Assembly (NCBI RefSeq): GCF_003253745.1
Contig: NZ_MZXV01000062.1
Location: 1-64,000 of the forward strand
Source: Mesorhizobium kowhaii
Lineage (GTDB): Bacteria > Pseudomonadota > Alphaproteobacteria > Rhizobiales > Rhizobiaceae
DNA: 64,000 nt
Direction of reading: 5' to 3'
Both the position numbers and the translations under genes were made by a program. Of this stretch, positions 28,017 through 36,642 are shown piece by piece. The notes beneath the pieces are model-generated. The model was not told where the DNA came from. It did no database searches and saw only the letters and a list, made by a program, of their open reading frames with translations. Within the stretch, counting starts at the first letter, position 1, and each line of letters begins with the position of its first letter.

Positions 28017-28558
28017 AAGGTTTCGCGCTCGCGACGCCAGTTAGCCGGGCTTTGGCCAAAGGCATGCCTGAAAAGCTTGGACAAATGTGCCTGGTCGGAA
28101 AACCCGACGGTCAGGGCGATTTCGCTGAGCGAAGCTGGGCTGGTCAGCATCAGGTGAGAGGCCTCCTCCAACCGTCGCCTCACAATGTAGGCGTGCGGCG
28201 GTTCTCCGAATGCCTGTTTGAACGAGCGTGAGAAGTGGGCTGTACTCCGCCGCGCAACCTCGCTGAGATCACTCGCGTGGATCGTTCGATGCAGGTTCCG
28301 GTCGATGAAGGAACGAACCCGGGCGATCTGCCAACCTGCCAATCCACCCGTTCTGGAATTGTTGACGCCTGAACGACGCTCGATTTCCAGCTGGAGAATG
28401 GATGACGCGGCTGCCAGCGATGTCCTTGCCGCGTCCTGGTCATGCTCGATCTCGCTTTGGGCTGCTTCAAGCAACAACACGAGGCTGTTTGCCAACGAGC
28501 CAAACTCGAGATCCATTGGAGATGAAACATCCGCGGCATCGCTGTATGGCCGTTCCAT
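28004..28558 (-). CDS. AraC family transcriptional regulator
   Basis: A 184-residue regulator with a C-terminal double helix-turn-helix of the AraC/XylS type: IDRNLHRTIHASDLSEVARRS with SFKQAFGEPPHAYIVRRRL, and SLSEIALTVGFSDQAHLSKLFR with GQSPANWRRER. The N-terminal 75 residues are a short helical part with no recognised sensor. The start MERPYSDA at 28558 is preceded by GAGGG; a frame from 28630 would add 24 residues. The gene overlaps the ECF sigma gene, an uncommon pairing. Confidence 0.85.
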   Translation of the reverse strand: MERPYSDAADVSSPMDLEFGSLANSLVLLLEAAQSEIEHDQDAARTSLAAASSILQLEIERRSGVNNSRTGGLAGWQIARVRSFIDRNLHRTIHASDLSEVARRSTAHFSRSFKQAFGEPPHAYIVRRRLEEASHLMLTSPASLSEIALTVGFSDQAHLSKLFRHAFGQSPANWRRERETLWRR

Positions 28559-28798
28559 ATCCGAACCCTCGACAAACACTGCGTACCAGCCGGGGCGAGC
28601 TTCATGCAGGCTCTCAAGAGAGCCGAACACGAACTCGGCCGTGGTGACAGGCAGTTTGATGGTTTGGAGTGGCGCGATCTATTGCACGCGGGTGGCGCGG
28701 AATAGGGTCATGGTTTCACTGGACTGAACTTTGGCTTACACCGGGAATAACCGCAGACCGAATGTCGTTGGAACAACCCCGGTCGACGCGGCTGCGCC

Positions 28799-29437
28799 TC
28801 AGGAGTACTGCGGTTCCTCATCAGGCACGAGTTGCAGTTTTTCCGCCATTCGGCTGAGCGCGAGAAGCGAATTGGCCTTCATCTTTCGCATCAAACGGCT
28901 GCGGTGCACCTTCACAGTGGCTTCGGCGATGCCGATATCGCCGGCAATCTGTTTGCTGAGCCGACCGCGCGCGACCTCGATCATGATCTCGCGCTCCCTG
29001 GGACTCAGCGATGCGAAGCGCTCCCTGAGGACGACCAGACCCTCTTCATTCTCCCGCCGGGCTCGATCACGCGCGAGGCCGAGCTGGATGGCGTCGAGGA
29101 GTTCCTGATCGCGGAACGGCTTGGTCAGGAACTCAATGGCGCCGCCCTTCATCGCCTGCACGGACATGGCGATGTCGCCATGTCCGGTGATGAAGATGAT
29201 CGGGATCTCCCTGTTCACCGCGGCGAGCTGGCGTTGAAGATCAAGGCCGCTTCGTCCGGGCATTCTGACGTCGAGCACCAGGCAGGTGGGACCATTCGGT
29301 GGGTCCGACTCAAGAAACTCGGAAATCGACGCAAACAACCGAGCCTCTAGGTCGAGCGATCGCAACAGACGCCCGATCGAGGCTCGCAGGGCTGCGTCGT
29401 CGTCGATGACAAGGATGGTAGCGTTCGCGTCGGACAT
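28799..29437 (-). CDS. FixJ-type two-component response regulator
   Basis: A 212-residue regulator with an N-terminal receiver domain and a C-terminal LuxR-type helix-turn-helix. Acidic residues are in ILVIDDDAA, the phosphorylated Asp in LVLDVRMPG, the conserved Thr in ITGHGDIAM and Lys in LTKPFRD. SPREREIMIEVARGRLSKQIAGDIGIAEATVKVHRSRLMRKM is the DNA-binding part. It is a FixJ/TodT-like regulator; oxygen sensing is not implied. It is divergent from the single receiver gene, with paired TAAAC-N4-GTTTA sites between them. The multi-PAS kinase at 30066 is the probable partner. Confidence 0.9.
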   Translation of the reverse strand: MSDANATILVIDDDAALRASIGRLLRSLDLEARLFASISEFLESDPPNGPTCLVLDVRMPGRSGLDLQRQLAAVNREIPIIFITGHGDIAMSVQAMKGGAIEFLTKPFRDQELLDAIQLGLARDRARRENEEGLVVLRERFASLSPREREIMIEVARGRLSKQIAGDIGIAEATVKVHRSRLMRKMKANSLLALSRMAEKLQLVPDEEPQYS

Positions 29438-29575
29438 TGGTGCTGCTCGCGATCAAAGGGCGGACAAGTGAGCCTTTGTCTCGGTCTGCAAGGTTCGCGT
29501 GCTCCTTTGTTACAAGTTTAGTCCCGGCCAGTGGGCGTGAACAGTCTCATTCTCCGTCAGCGATGCGCGCGGGCG

Positions 29576-29589
29576 TAAACGAAAGTTTA
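29576..29589. promoter_or_regulatory. Inverted repeat TAAAC-GAAA-GTTTA
   Basis: Five-base arms separated by four bases. A second site with the same arms and nearly the same spacer lies 76 bases to the right. Repeated identical sites in a divergent promoter suggest a transcription factor site, perhaps for the adjacent FixJ-type regulator. Confidence 0.5.
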
Positions 29590-29651
29590 TGGCCTCTGTC
29601 ATCTGCCCGGTGGGCATCCAGCAGTACTGCTGCGGAATTCGCTTTCTGGCA

Positions 29652-29665
29652 TAAACCAAAGTTTA
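29652..29665. promoter_or_regulatory. Inverted repeat TAAAC-CAAA-GTTTA
   Basis: This differs from the site at 29576 in one spacer base only. It lies about 118 bases before the start of the receiver gene at 29783. Confidence 0.5.
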
Positions 29666-29782
29666 CAAAGACCAGTATTGCTCCAGCATCGTTCTTTGGC
29701 GCAGGCTGACCCCAATCGCATGGGATGCGGGGCGTTGTCGGGGCGCCCGCATTGCAGGTCGTGCGCAATCCGGAGCAGACCT

Positions 29783-30175
29783 ATGCCGGTGGCGTCGTTG
29801 GTCTCAGTCGTCGATGACGATCAATTCTTTCGCGAATCCATGACGAGGCTCATGAGATCGCTTGGCTATGACGTAGCGGCCTTCTCTTCGGCGGCCAATT
29901 TCCTCGCGTCGCCTCGTCTCGGCGAAACCGCCTGCCTGATCGCCGACATCAATATGCCGGTGATGACCGGGCTGGAACTCCATGAGCATCTGATAGAAGC
30001 GGGTCATGCGATTCCTACGATCCTCGTTACGGCCTACCCCGACGACCTTGACAAGGCTCGTGCGATCAACGATGGGGTCGTTTGTTACCTCCGTAAGCCG
30101 TTTGATGAGCGGCATCTGATACGGTATCTCCGTGAGGCTCTCCAGTTCGGTCAGCCGAGCGGCGAGAATTCGTGA
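29783..30175 (+). CDS. Single-domain response regulator (receiver)
   Basis: A 130-residue CheY-like receiver without an output domain. Acidic pocket VSVVDDDQFF, phosphorylation site Asp in LIADINMPVMTG, Thr in LVTAYPDD and Lys in LRKPFDE are all present. GGAG precedes the ATG at 29783; a longer frame from 29678 has no such site. It probably acts as a phosphate sink or phosphotransfer partner for the large kinase next to it, or as an input to the FixJ-type regulator. Its last 110 bases overlap the kinase gene on the other strand. Confidence 0.9.
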   Translation: MPVASLVSVVDDDQFFRESMTRLMRSLGYDVAAFSSAANFLASPRLGETACLIADINMPVMTGLELHEHLIEAGHAIPTILVTAYPDDLDKARAINDGVVCYLRKPFDERHLIRYLREALQFGQPSGENS

Positions 30176-33100
30176 GGTTCCTGCCGGCGCCGGGCAAGGA
30201 GAACCGAAATGCGGCCCCACCTGATGCGATCGTTTCTGCCCATAGCTGGCCGCCATGGGCATCGATGATCGAACGGGAGATCGACAGTCCCATCCCTACG
30301 CCGTTCGACTTCGTAGTGTAGAACGCTTGGAAAACCCGCTCAAGATGGTCCGGATCGATGCCCGGCCCTGAATCGCACACGGACACGCGAACGTCACCGG
30401 TCTGGGTTTGCTCGGCGCTGATCAACAACTCGCGCGGCCCCGCCTCGACCGTGCTCATGGCTTCGACAGCGTTCAGGATCAGGTTCAGAACGACCTGTTG
30501 CAGTTGAACACGATCACCCTCGACGGGAACCAGTGCCTCCGCGAGGCGGGTTCGGGCTGTGACTCCATTCGTGGTGATAGCGCTTCGTGCCAATCCGATC
30601 ACTTCGTCGATCGCCTCGTTCAGGCCGAAACGGGACTTTCGAGGCGGTGCTTTCTTAATGTGATCACGGATACGGTCGATGATACCTCCGGCCCGGTCGG
30701 CATCGTCGACGATGGAGGCGAGCGCTTCGCGGATTTCGTCCAGATCCGGCGGATTTCTGTCCAAGAAGTGTATGGCCGCACGGGCGTTGTTGCGCGCCGC
30801 AGCAATCGGTTGTGTGATTTCGTGAGACAGCGAGGCAGCCAGTTCTCCCATAACGCTCACGCGGTTCATGTGGGCGAAATCCGATTGCATCTGATCCAGT
30901 CGCGTCAGCGCTCGTATGCGATCCTCGATGTCAGTCAGCAGAACGTACCAACGCACGATTCGCCCGGAGTCATCGCGAATTGGGACGCCACGGTTGTCAA
31001 ACCACCGATATTCGCCATCGAAGCGCCGCAGACGTACTTCGTAGCTGAAAGGGATTCCGGAGACCGTCGCTCTCTTATAAATTTCAAAAATACGGGGAAG
31101 GTCTTCAGGATGTACCACATCGTTTGTCCCCCAGTTCTTCAGCCATTCCAGCGAGCGGCCAAAATACTCTAGGACCTGGCGATTGACGGTCTCAAGGTTA
31201 CCGCTGGGGTCGTTGACCGTGATGAGACCGGCTATCCCGTCAATTGCTGAACGTGCACGTCGTTCGCTCTCAAGCAGCGCTTCCTGCGCGCGCACCATGG
31301 CTGTCACGTCTGTACTGGTGCCTCGATAGCCAAGGAATTCTCCATTGGAGTCAAACAACGGTTTGCCGCTGGCCCTCACGTGCATCGGAGCGCCATCGCC
31401 GCCCACAGCGCAAAATACGAAGTCACGAAACGGCTCGCGGGCATCAATGGCTGCCAAAGCTGCCCGCCACTTCTCCGGTTCCGTTTCTAGGTCGAGCACG
31501 TAGTCCAAGCTCGACGTTCCGATTCGACGCGCCGCGTCCGAGCCAAACGCGTTCTCGGTCAGCATCGTGAACTTGTAGTCTGCATCGATCTCCCAAAACC
31601 AATCGGAGGCGGTCTCGGCGAAGTCACGGAACTTCGCCTCGCTCTGCCGCAATCCTTCCTCGGCGCGCTTGCGCTCCGTCACGTCGAGCTGCGTCGTGAC
31701 AATCTCGAGAAGTTCCCCGCTGGGGGAGAACATAGGATGGCCAATTGTTTCGAGATGCTTGACCGTCCCGTCGGGCAGTATAATTCTGTACCCGATCTCA
31801 TAGCCTCTTTTCTCGCCCACCGCGCGTTGAACCACGGCGTTCAGCCGGTCGACGTCGAGCGGGTGGACTCGTTTGAATACGGCTTCGCGGCTCGGAACCC
31901 CCTCGGTCGGATCGAATCCCCAGATGCGGTAAGTCTCGTCCGATCCGTAGAGAATCTTCGTCTCGTTGTAGGCCGACACACCACTGTGACTCAGCCTCTG
32001 CGCTTCAGCCAGATAGGCCTCGCTGCGGCGTAGCTGCTCTTCAGCTTTCTTGCCTTCATCAATGTCGACAGACAGGCCATACCACTGGACTATGTGTCCC
32101 TGCCGGTCGCGTAGAGGCTCGCCACGCGTATGGTGCCAGCGAAACTCGCCGTCCGCTCGACGAAGGCGATGCGTTGCCTGGTACGAGGTTCCGGTCTGAA
32201 CTGAATTTTGGAAGGCCCTTGTAGTTTCAGGAAAGTCGTCGGGATACAGGAAGGCCTCCCAGCCGCCATTCATGAAATCCTCGAATCGCATGCCGGTATA
32301 GTCCAGCATGCGCTGATTGACCTGAGTCGGTTCGCCGACGGGATCCGTTGACCAAAGCAGACCTGGTACCGTTTCGAAGATCTGACGAAGCCTATGCTCG
32401 CTTTCCCGTAAGGCCTCTTCGGCCCGCTTGCGCTCCGTGACATCCATCTGTGTGGCGACAACCTCGAAAAGCTCTCCGCTGGCGGACAACACAGGTTCAC
32501 CGATCGAATCGAGGTGTTTGACAGTGCCATCGGGCAGGACGATTCTGTAGCTGTGCGAGTAGGCCCTTTTCTCGGTGAACGCGAGTTGAACCCCTGCAAG
32601 CACCCGGTCCCGGTCGTCTGGATGAAGCCGTCCGGCCATCGTTTCAAAGTTCGGAATACCCAGCGACGGATCAAAACCCCAGATGCGGTAAGCCTCCTCC
32701 GAGAAAAAGAGGACCTTCGACTTGTTGGCTGCCGTCGCACCGATGCGACTGAGTCTCTGTGCTTCAGCCAGATGGGCTTCGCTGCGGCGGAGGCGCTCTT
32801 CGGCCTTCTTGGCTTCATCGATGTCGACCGACAGGCCGTACCACTGGACAATGCATCCTTGTTCGTCGCGCAGAGGCTCACCACGAGCATGATGCCAACG
32901 ATATTCGCCGTCGGCCCGACGTATACGATGCACAGCTTCGTAGGAAGTTCCGGTCTGGATTGCGTGAGAGAAAGCCTTTGCAGTTTCTGCAAGGTCATCG
33001 GGATGGAGGAATTTCTGCCAACCAAGACGCACGAGATCCTCAAATCGCACACCGATATAGTCCAATGCGCGCTGATTGAGTCGAGTTTGTTCGCCTTCGG

Positions 33101-34352
33101 GCCCCAGTGACCAGAGCAAGCTCGGCACGGTTTCAATGATTTGACGGAGCTTTTGTTCGCTTTCCCGCAGCGCTTGCTCGGCCTGCTTGCGCTCCGTCAC
33201 GTCGAGCTGCGCAGAGACGATTTCGAGAAACTCCCCGCTCGCGGAAAACACGGGCTCGCGGATGGATTCGAGATGCCTGACCGTTCCATCGGGCAGAACA
33301 ATTCTGAACGCGTTCGAGGAGCCTGTTGGGTCGACGAGCACGCGGTCGATGTCCGCACGCATCCTGTCCCGGTCGTCGGGATGAACCCGTTGAAACACGG
33401 CTTCGCGATCCGGAATGCCTTGCGCCGGGTCAAACCCCCAGATGCGGTACGCTCCCTCCGACCAATAGAGAGATGCCGAGCCGTTGTAGGCCGAAGCACC
33501 GCTGTGACTGAGCCTCTGTGCCGCGGCCAGAATGGCCTCGCTGCGGCGCAGACGGTCTTCGGCTCGTTTGGCTTCGTCGATGTCGACAGAAAGGCCGTAC
33601 CACTGGATGACGTTTCCCTGTTGATCTCGCATAGGTTCGGCACGGGTATGGTGCCAGCGATATGCGCCATCCGACCGACGCAGACGGTGCACAATCTCGT
33701 AGGAAGTTACGTTCTGGATTGCCTGCTGGAAAACTTTTGCCGTTTCCGGACGGTCGTCGGGGTGTATGAATGTTTCCCAACCACTACCAATAGTTTCTTC
33801 AAATGGCGCGCTGATATAGTCCAAGATGCGCTGGTTGACATAGGACATGTTGCCGTTGGGTTCGGCCAACCAGATGAGTCCTGGCACTGTCTCAAAGATC
33901 TGACGGAGCTTGTATTCGCTCTCCCGAACGGCCTCCTCCGCGTTCTTTTGATCGTCAACGTCGATCAGGACGCCGTACCAGCGGAGAACGCGGCCATCGC
34001 TGCCCTTCAGTGGTGCTCCACGAACATTGAACCAGCGATGCTGGCCATCCGCTCCGCGAAATCTGCAGACCACATCGGAAGGACTCTTGGTCTCGAGATT
34101 TGCGAGCCAGTTCTTCACCTTGAAAGCGACGTCATCGGGATGAACTCTATCCACCCATCCCCAGCCGGTGATTTCGTCCAGCGGCGCGCCAAAATAGTCG
34201 AGCACACGCTTGTTGACGTACTCGATATTGCCCTCGGGCTCGGCTTGCCACACCAGCGTCGGAAGCGTTTCCACCAACAGGCGAAGCTCTTGCTCGCTGC
34301 GGAACGGAGCCGCTTCGGCTCCGTCACCGTCCTTTGACACGGGTCGCTCCAT
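30066..34352 (-). CDS. Multi-PAS histidine kinase (nine PAS domains)
   Basis: A 1428-residue soluble histidine kinase with no transmembrane segment. Nine PAS/PAC domains fill residues 25-1150. The kinase core follows: H-box SLSHEITQPIAAARNN (His at about 1177), N-box LNLILNAVEAM (about 1290), G1 box CDSGPGIDP (about 1327) and MGLSISRSIIDAHGG. This HisKA/HATPase type pairs with FixJ-like regulators. Residues 150-908 are three tandem 253-residue units, each a pair of different PAS domains. ATG at 34352 has GGAG upstream; the frame from 34397 lacks one. About 41 residues after the usual end (FRFSLPGAG) are encoded antisense to the receiver gene, suggesting a lost stop codon. Ligands are unknown; no heme-binding His of FixL type was identified. 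Confidence 0.92.
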   Translation of the reverse strand: MERPVSKDGDGAEAAPFRSEQELRLLVETLPTLVWQAEPEGNIEYVNKRVLDYFGAPLDEITGWGWVDRVHPDDVAFKVKNWLANLETKSPSDVVCRFRGADGQHRWFNVRGAPLKGSDGRVLRWYGVLIDVDDQKNAEEAVRESEYKLRQIFETVPGLIWLAEPNGNMSYVNQRILDYISAPFEETIGSGWETFIHPDDRPETAKVFQQAIQNVTSYEIVHRLRRSDGAYRWHHTRAEPMRDQQGNVIQWYGLSVDIDEAKRAEDRLRRSEAILAAAQRLSHSGASAYNGSASLYWSEGAYRIWGFDPAQGIPDREAVFQRVHPDDRDRMRADIDRVLVDPTGSSNAFRIVLPDGTVRHLESIREPVFSASGEFLEIVSAQLDVTERKQAEQALRESEQKLRQIIETVPSLLWSLGPEGEQTRLNQRALDYIGVRFEDLVRLGWQKFLHPDDLAETAKAFSHAIQTGTSYEAVHRIRRADGEYRWHHARGEPLRDEQGCIVQWYGLSVDIDEAKKAEERLRRSEAHLAEAQRLSRIGATAANKSKVLFFSEEAYRIWGFDPSLGIPNFETMAGRLHPDDRDRVLAGVQLAFTEKRAYSHSYRIVLPDGTVKHLDSIGEPVLSASGELFEVVATQMDVTERKRAEEALRESEHRLRQIFETVPGLLWSTDPVGEPTQVNQRMLDYTGMRFEDFMNGGWEAFLYPDDFPETTRAFQNSVQTGTSYQATHRLRRADGEFRWHHTRGEPLRDRQGHIVQWYGLSVDIDEGKKAEEQLRRSEAYLAEAQRLSHSGVSAYNETKILYGSDETYRIWGFDPTEGVPSREAVFKRVHPLDVDRLNAVVQRAVGEKRGYEIGYRIILPDGTVKHLETIGHPMFSPSGELLEIVTTQLDVTERKRAEEGLRQSEAKFRDFAETASDWFWEIDADYKFTMLTENAFGSDAARRIGTSSLDYVLDLETEPEKWRAALAAIDAREPFRDFVFCAVGGDGAPMHVRASGKPLFDSNGEFLGYRGTSTDVTAMVRAQEALLESERRARSAIDGIAGLITVNDPSGNLETVNRQVLEYFGRSLEWLKNWGTNDVVHPEDLPRIFEIYKRATVSGIPFSYEVRLRRFDGEYRWFDNRGVPIRDDSGRIVRWYVLLTDIEDRIRALTRLDQMQSDFAHMNRVSVMGELAASLSHEITQPIAAARNNARAAIHFLDRNPPDLDEIREALASIVDDADRAGGIIDRIRDHIKKAPPRKSRFGLNEAIDEVIGLARSAITTNGVTARTRLAEALVPVEGDRVQLQQVVLNLILNAVEAMSTVEAGPRELLISAEQTQTGDVRVSVCDSGPGIDPDHLERVFQAFYTTKSNGVGMGLSISRSIIDAHGGQLWAETIASGGAAFRFSLPGAGRNLTNSRRSADRTGEPHGDTVSDAAHQTAYGGNKRPHR
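31629..33905 (-). repeat. Three tandem 759-bp units inside the kinase gene
   Basis: The units begin with RQIFETVPGL, RQIIETVPSL and RQIFETVPGL at residues 150, 403 and 656, spaced exactly 253 residues. Each contains a first PAS ending QWYGLSVDIDE and a second ending LDVTERK (or MDVTERK), with RIWGFDP in between. The equal spacing without indels points to tandem duplication of a 759-bp block; divergence between units is substantial, so it is not very recent. Confidence 0.85.
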
Positions 34353-34891
34353 GGCCGGACTCCAGATTCGGACCTGCCTGTTGCCGGAGACGGCCATGTC
34401 GCAGAGGACCGCTAACGATCCGGCAAAGGTGGCACGGTCATCTTACCCGTTACGTCGGAAACGGACCATATCCCCTCGCCTCATTCGGGCGATTGGCGAA
34501 AATTCCGGGGGTCTCACCTCATCCTTCGAGACCAACGCTCTGCAAGGCTGGTGTGGGCAAAATCGTGCGAATGCACTTGAGCAGGCGAGTTCACCCCGCC
34601 AATCCCATGTATGCGATGATGAGGGCTTGTCCGAAATGCAGCGAACCGGTTCATCTGCTGCTCGCTTCTCATGGCGGAAGTGGGCCCGAAAACGGCCTGT
34701 TCGCTGTCGGTATATTAGCGAGAAGCTTAGCCGGGAGGGATACCCGTCGCTTGCATCTACCTGCTGCTATTTGGTTGTTTCTGCGCACTCCATCGCCACG
34801 CGCAAGGCGGCCCAAACAGTCCTCGCCTGTCCCGGGTTGCGATAGCGTGCAGCGCGTTCTGCGCTTCGGCATCCGTGGGTGCGACTATGCG
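34353..34891. other. Intergenic region upstream of the multi-PAS kinase
   Basis: About 540 bases between the kinase start and the stop of the acyl-CoA ligase gene. Plus-strand open frames run through it but they are antisense shadows of the neighbouring genes. The kinase promoter must be here. No repeat or hairpin stood out. Confidence 0.45.
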
Positions 34892-36544
34892 TCAGTGTTC
34901 GCCGTATTGCTCTCTAAGCTTTTTCTTGTCGAACTTGCCGACGCTTGTCTTGGGCAGCGCATCGACAAACAGGATCTTGTCCGGAATTCCAAATTTCGAG
35001 ATCACGCCGGCATCGGCGAAGGTTTTCAAATGCGCCTTTATTTGCGTGTCGCTCACATCGCCGCCGGTGTGTGCGTCCCGGATGATGAGCGCCAGCGGCC
35101 GCTCGCCCCATTTGTTGTCCTTGACGCCGATGACGGCGGCTTCCGACACACCCTCGCATTGCGAGATGAGATCTTCGAGCTGCAGCGATGACACCCATTC
35201 GCCACCGGTCTTTATGACGTCCTTGATCCGGTCGACGATGCGGACGTATCCGCCGGGCTCGATGACGCCGATGTCGCCGGTGTGCATATAGCCGCCGGCC
35301 CACAATTGCTCTGACGCTTCGGCATTGTCGACATAGCCATGCGTGAGCCACGGCGCGCGCACGACGATTTCGCCAGGCGTTTTCCCATCATGCGGCAGCT
35401 CGCTGCGGTCCCTGTCGAGCAAACGGATGTCGGCCAGCGGCGCGGCCATGCCGGCCTTGGTGCGGATATCGATCTCCTCATCGGAGCCGCCTGCCAGATC
35501 CGCGGATTTCACCTGCGCCAGACAAAGCAGTGGTGCACTCTCCGACATGCCGTAGCCGGCATAGACATCGACGCCGAGCGCCAGCGCCTGCCTGGCAAGC
35601 CCCTTCGGCAGTTCGGATCCACCGATCACCATCTTCAAGCCGGCGAGATCGGTGTTTGCCGCCGTGGCCGCGCCAAGCAGCATCTGCAGGATCGTCGGCA
35701 CACCGTGGGTAAAGGTTACGCCTTCGGTCTTGATCAGCCTGAGGAGCACGGCGGCATCGTAACGTCCCGGATACACTTGCTTGACGCCGGACAGCGTCGC
35801 CGTCCACGGAAACCCCCAGGCGTGGACATGAAACATCGGAGTGATCGGCATATAGACGTCGTCGCGGCAAAACCGGCCTTGTTTCGCAGCGCTGCCGAGG
35901 AAGGCCATTTCAGCGAGCGAATGGAGAACCAGCTGGCGATGGCTGAAGTAGACACCTTTCGGCGAACCCGTTGTGCCGGTCGTATAAAAGGTGGTGGCAA
36001 TCCTGTTCTCGTCGAAGTCCGGGAAATCGTAGTCGGGCGAAGCGCCGCGCAGCAGCTCCTCATATTCGCCGGCGAAGGAAAGGTTGCCTGTTTCAGGCGC
36101 CGTTCTGTCCGACATCAGGACCAACGTCTTCACTTTGGGCAGCTGCGGCTTGATGCCTTCCAGAACCGGGACGAAATCGTCATTGACGAGAAGCACCGAA
36201 GAGCCCGCGTGATCGATCGTATAAGCGATCTGTTCCGGCGACAGACGCACGTTCACCGTCTGCAAGACAGCGCCCATCATGGGGACGGCAAAGTAGGCCT
36301 CCAGGAACCGGTTGCTGTCCCAGTCGAGCACGCCGACGGTGTCGCCGGCGCGCACACCAAGCCTGTCGAGGCTGTAGGCCAGCCGCCCGATGCGCTCGCG
36401 CAGCTGTCGGTAGGTGAACCGCGCCCTGTCGCGATAGACGATCTCCTGATCGGGCGCCTGCAGGAGCGGTGTATGCCACAGTTGCTTGATGAGCAGCGGA
36501 TAGTGATAGGCGGACCCGGCGACTTGTATGGGCGTTCCTGCCAT
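34892..36544 (-). CDS. Fatty-acyl/carboxylate-CoA ligase (AMP-forming)
   Basis: A 550-residue ANL-superfamily ligase that activates a carboxylic acid to its CoA ester with ATP. The P-loop TTFYTTGTTGSPKGVYFSH is at about 180-200, the A5 motif GYGMSES at about 335, A7/A8 TGDIGVIEPGGYVRIVDRIKD at about 435, and the C-terminal catalytic Lys in TSVGKFDKKKLRE. It is close to medium/long-chain acyl-CoA synthetases of the AlkK type. MAGTPIQVAGSAYHYPL starting at 36544 is the normal N-terminus. Last gene of the CoA-thioester operon; a GC-rich hairpin lies 70 bases upstream. Confidence 0.9.
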   Translation of the reverse strand: MAGTPIQVAGSAYHYPLLIKQLWHTPLLQAPDQEIVYRDRARFTYRQLRERIGRLAYSLDRLGVRAGDTVGVLDWDSNRFLEAYFAVPMMGAVLQTVNVRLSPEQIAYTIDHAGSSVLLVNDDFVPVLEGIKPQLPKVKTLVLMSDRTAPETGNLSFAGEYEELLRGASPDYDFPDFDENRIATTFYTTGTTGSPKGVYFSHRQLVLHSLAEMAFLGSAAKQGRFCRDDVYMPITPMFHVHAWGFPWTATLSGVKQVYPGRYDAAVLLRLIKTEGVTFTHGVPTILQMLLGAATAANTDLAGLKMVIGGSELPKGLARQALALGVDVYAGYGMSESAPLLCLAQVKSADLAGGSDEEIDIRTKAGMAAPLADIRLLDRDRSELPHDGKTPGEIVVRAPWLTHGYVDNAEASEQLWAGGYMHTGDIGVIEPGGYVRIVDRIKDVIKTGGEWVSSLQLEDLISQCEGVSEAAVIGVKDNKWGERPLALIIRDAHTGGDVSDTQIKAHLKTFADAGVISKFGIPDKILFVDALPKTSVGKFDKKKLREQYGEH

Positions 36545-36614
36545 GGCGGCGTCCTCGATGTGTGTCACGCGTCGGCGCGCGATGGCGAGGACGCCGGCCA
36601 AATGGCTTGATGAT

Positions 36615-36636
36615 GGCGGGCCTCACTTGGCCCGCC
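36615..36636. other. Hairpin, 8-bp perfect stem
   Basis: Arms GGCGGGCC and GGCCCGCC flank six bases, located just past the stop of the 3-hydroxyacyl-CoA dehydrogenase gene. No T-run follows on the transcribed strand, so it may be an mRNA-stabilising or processing stem rather than a terminator. Confidence 0.5.
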
Positions 36637-36642
36637 TCGGTT

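Larger units (their letters stand above)
29438..29782. promoter_or_regulatory. Divergent promoter region between two response regulators
   Basis: The 345 bases between the FixJ-type gene and the receiver gene hold two matching inverted repeats (29576-29589 and 29652-29665) and a related half-site near 29511 (CAAGTTTA). No gene is supported here. Confidence 0.5.

Noticed and set aside
28799..34352. FixL-FixJ oxygen-sensing system
   Set aside because: The regulator is FixJ-like in architecture, but no heme-binding PAS was identified and no fixK or nitrogen-fixation genes are near.
35339..36610. Plus-strand frame of 423 codons antisense to the acyl-CoA ligase
   Set aside because: Shadow of a clear ligase gene; no ribosome binding site or domain.
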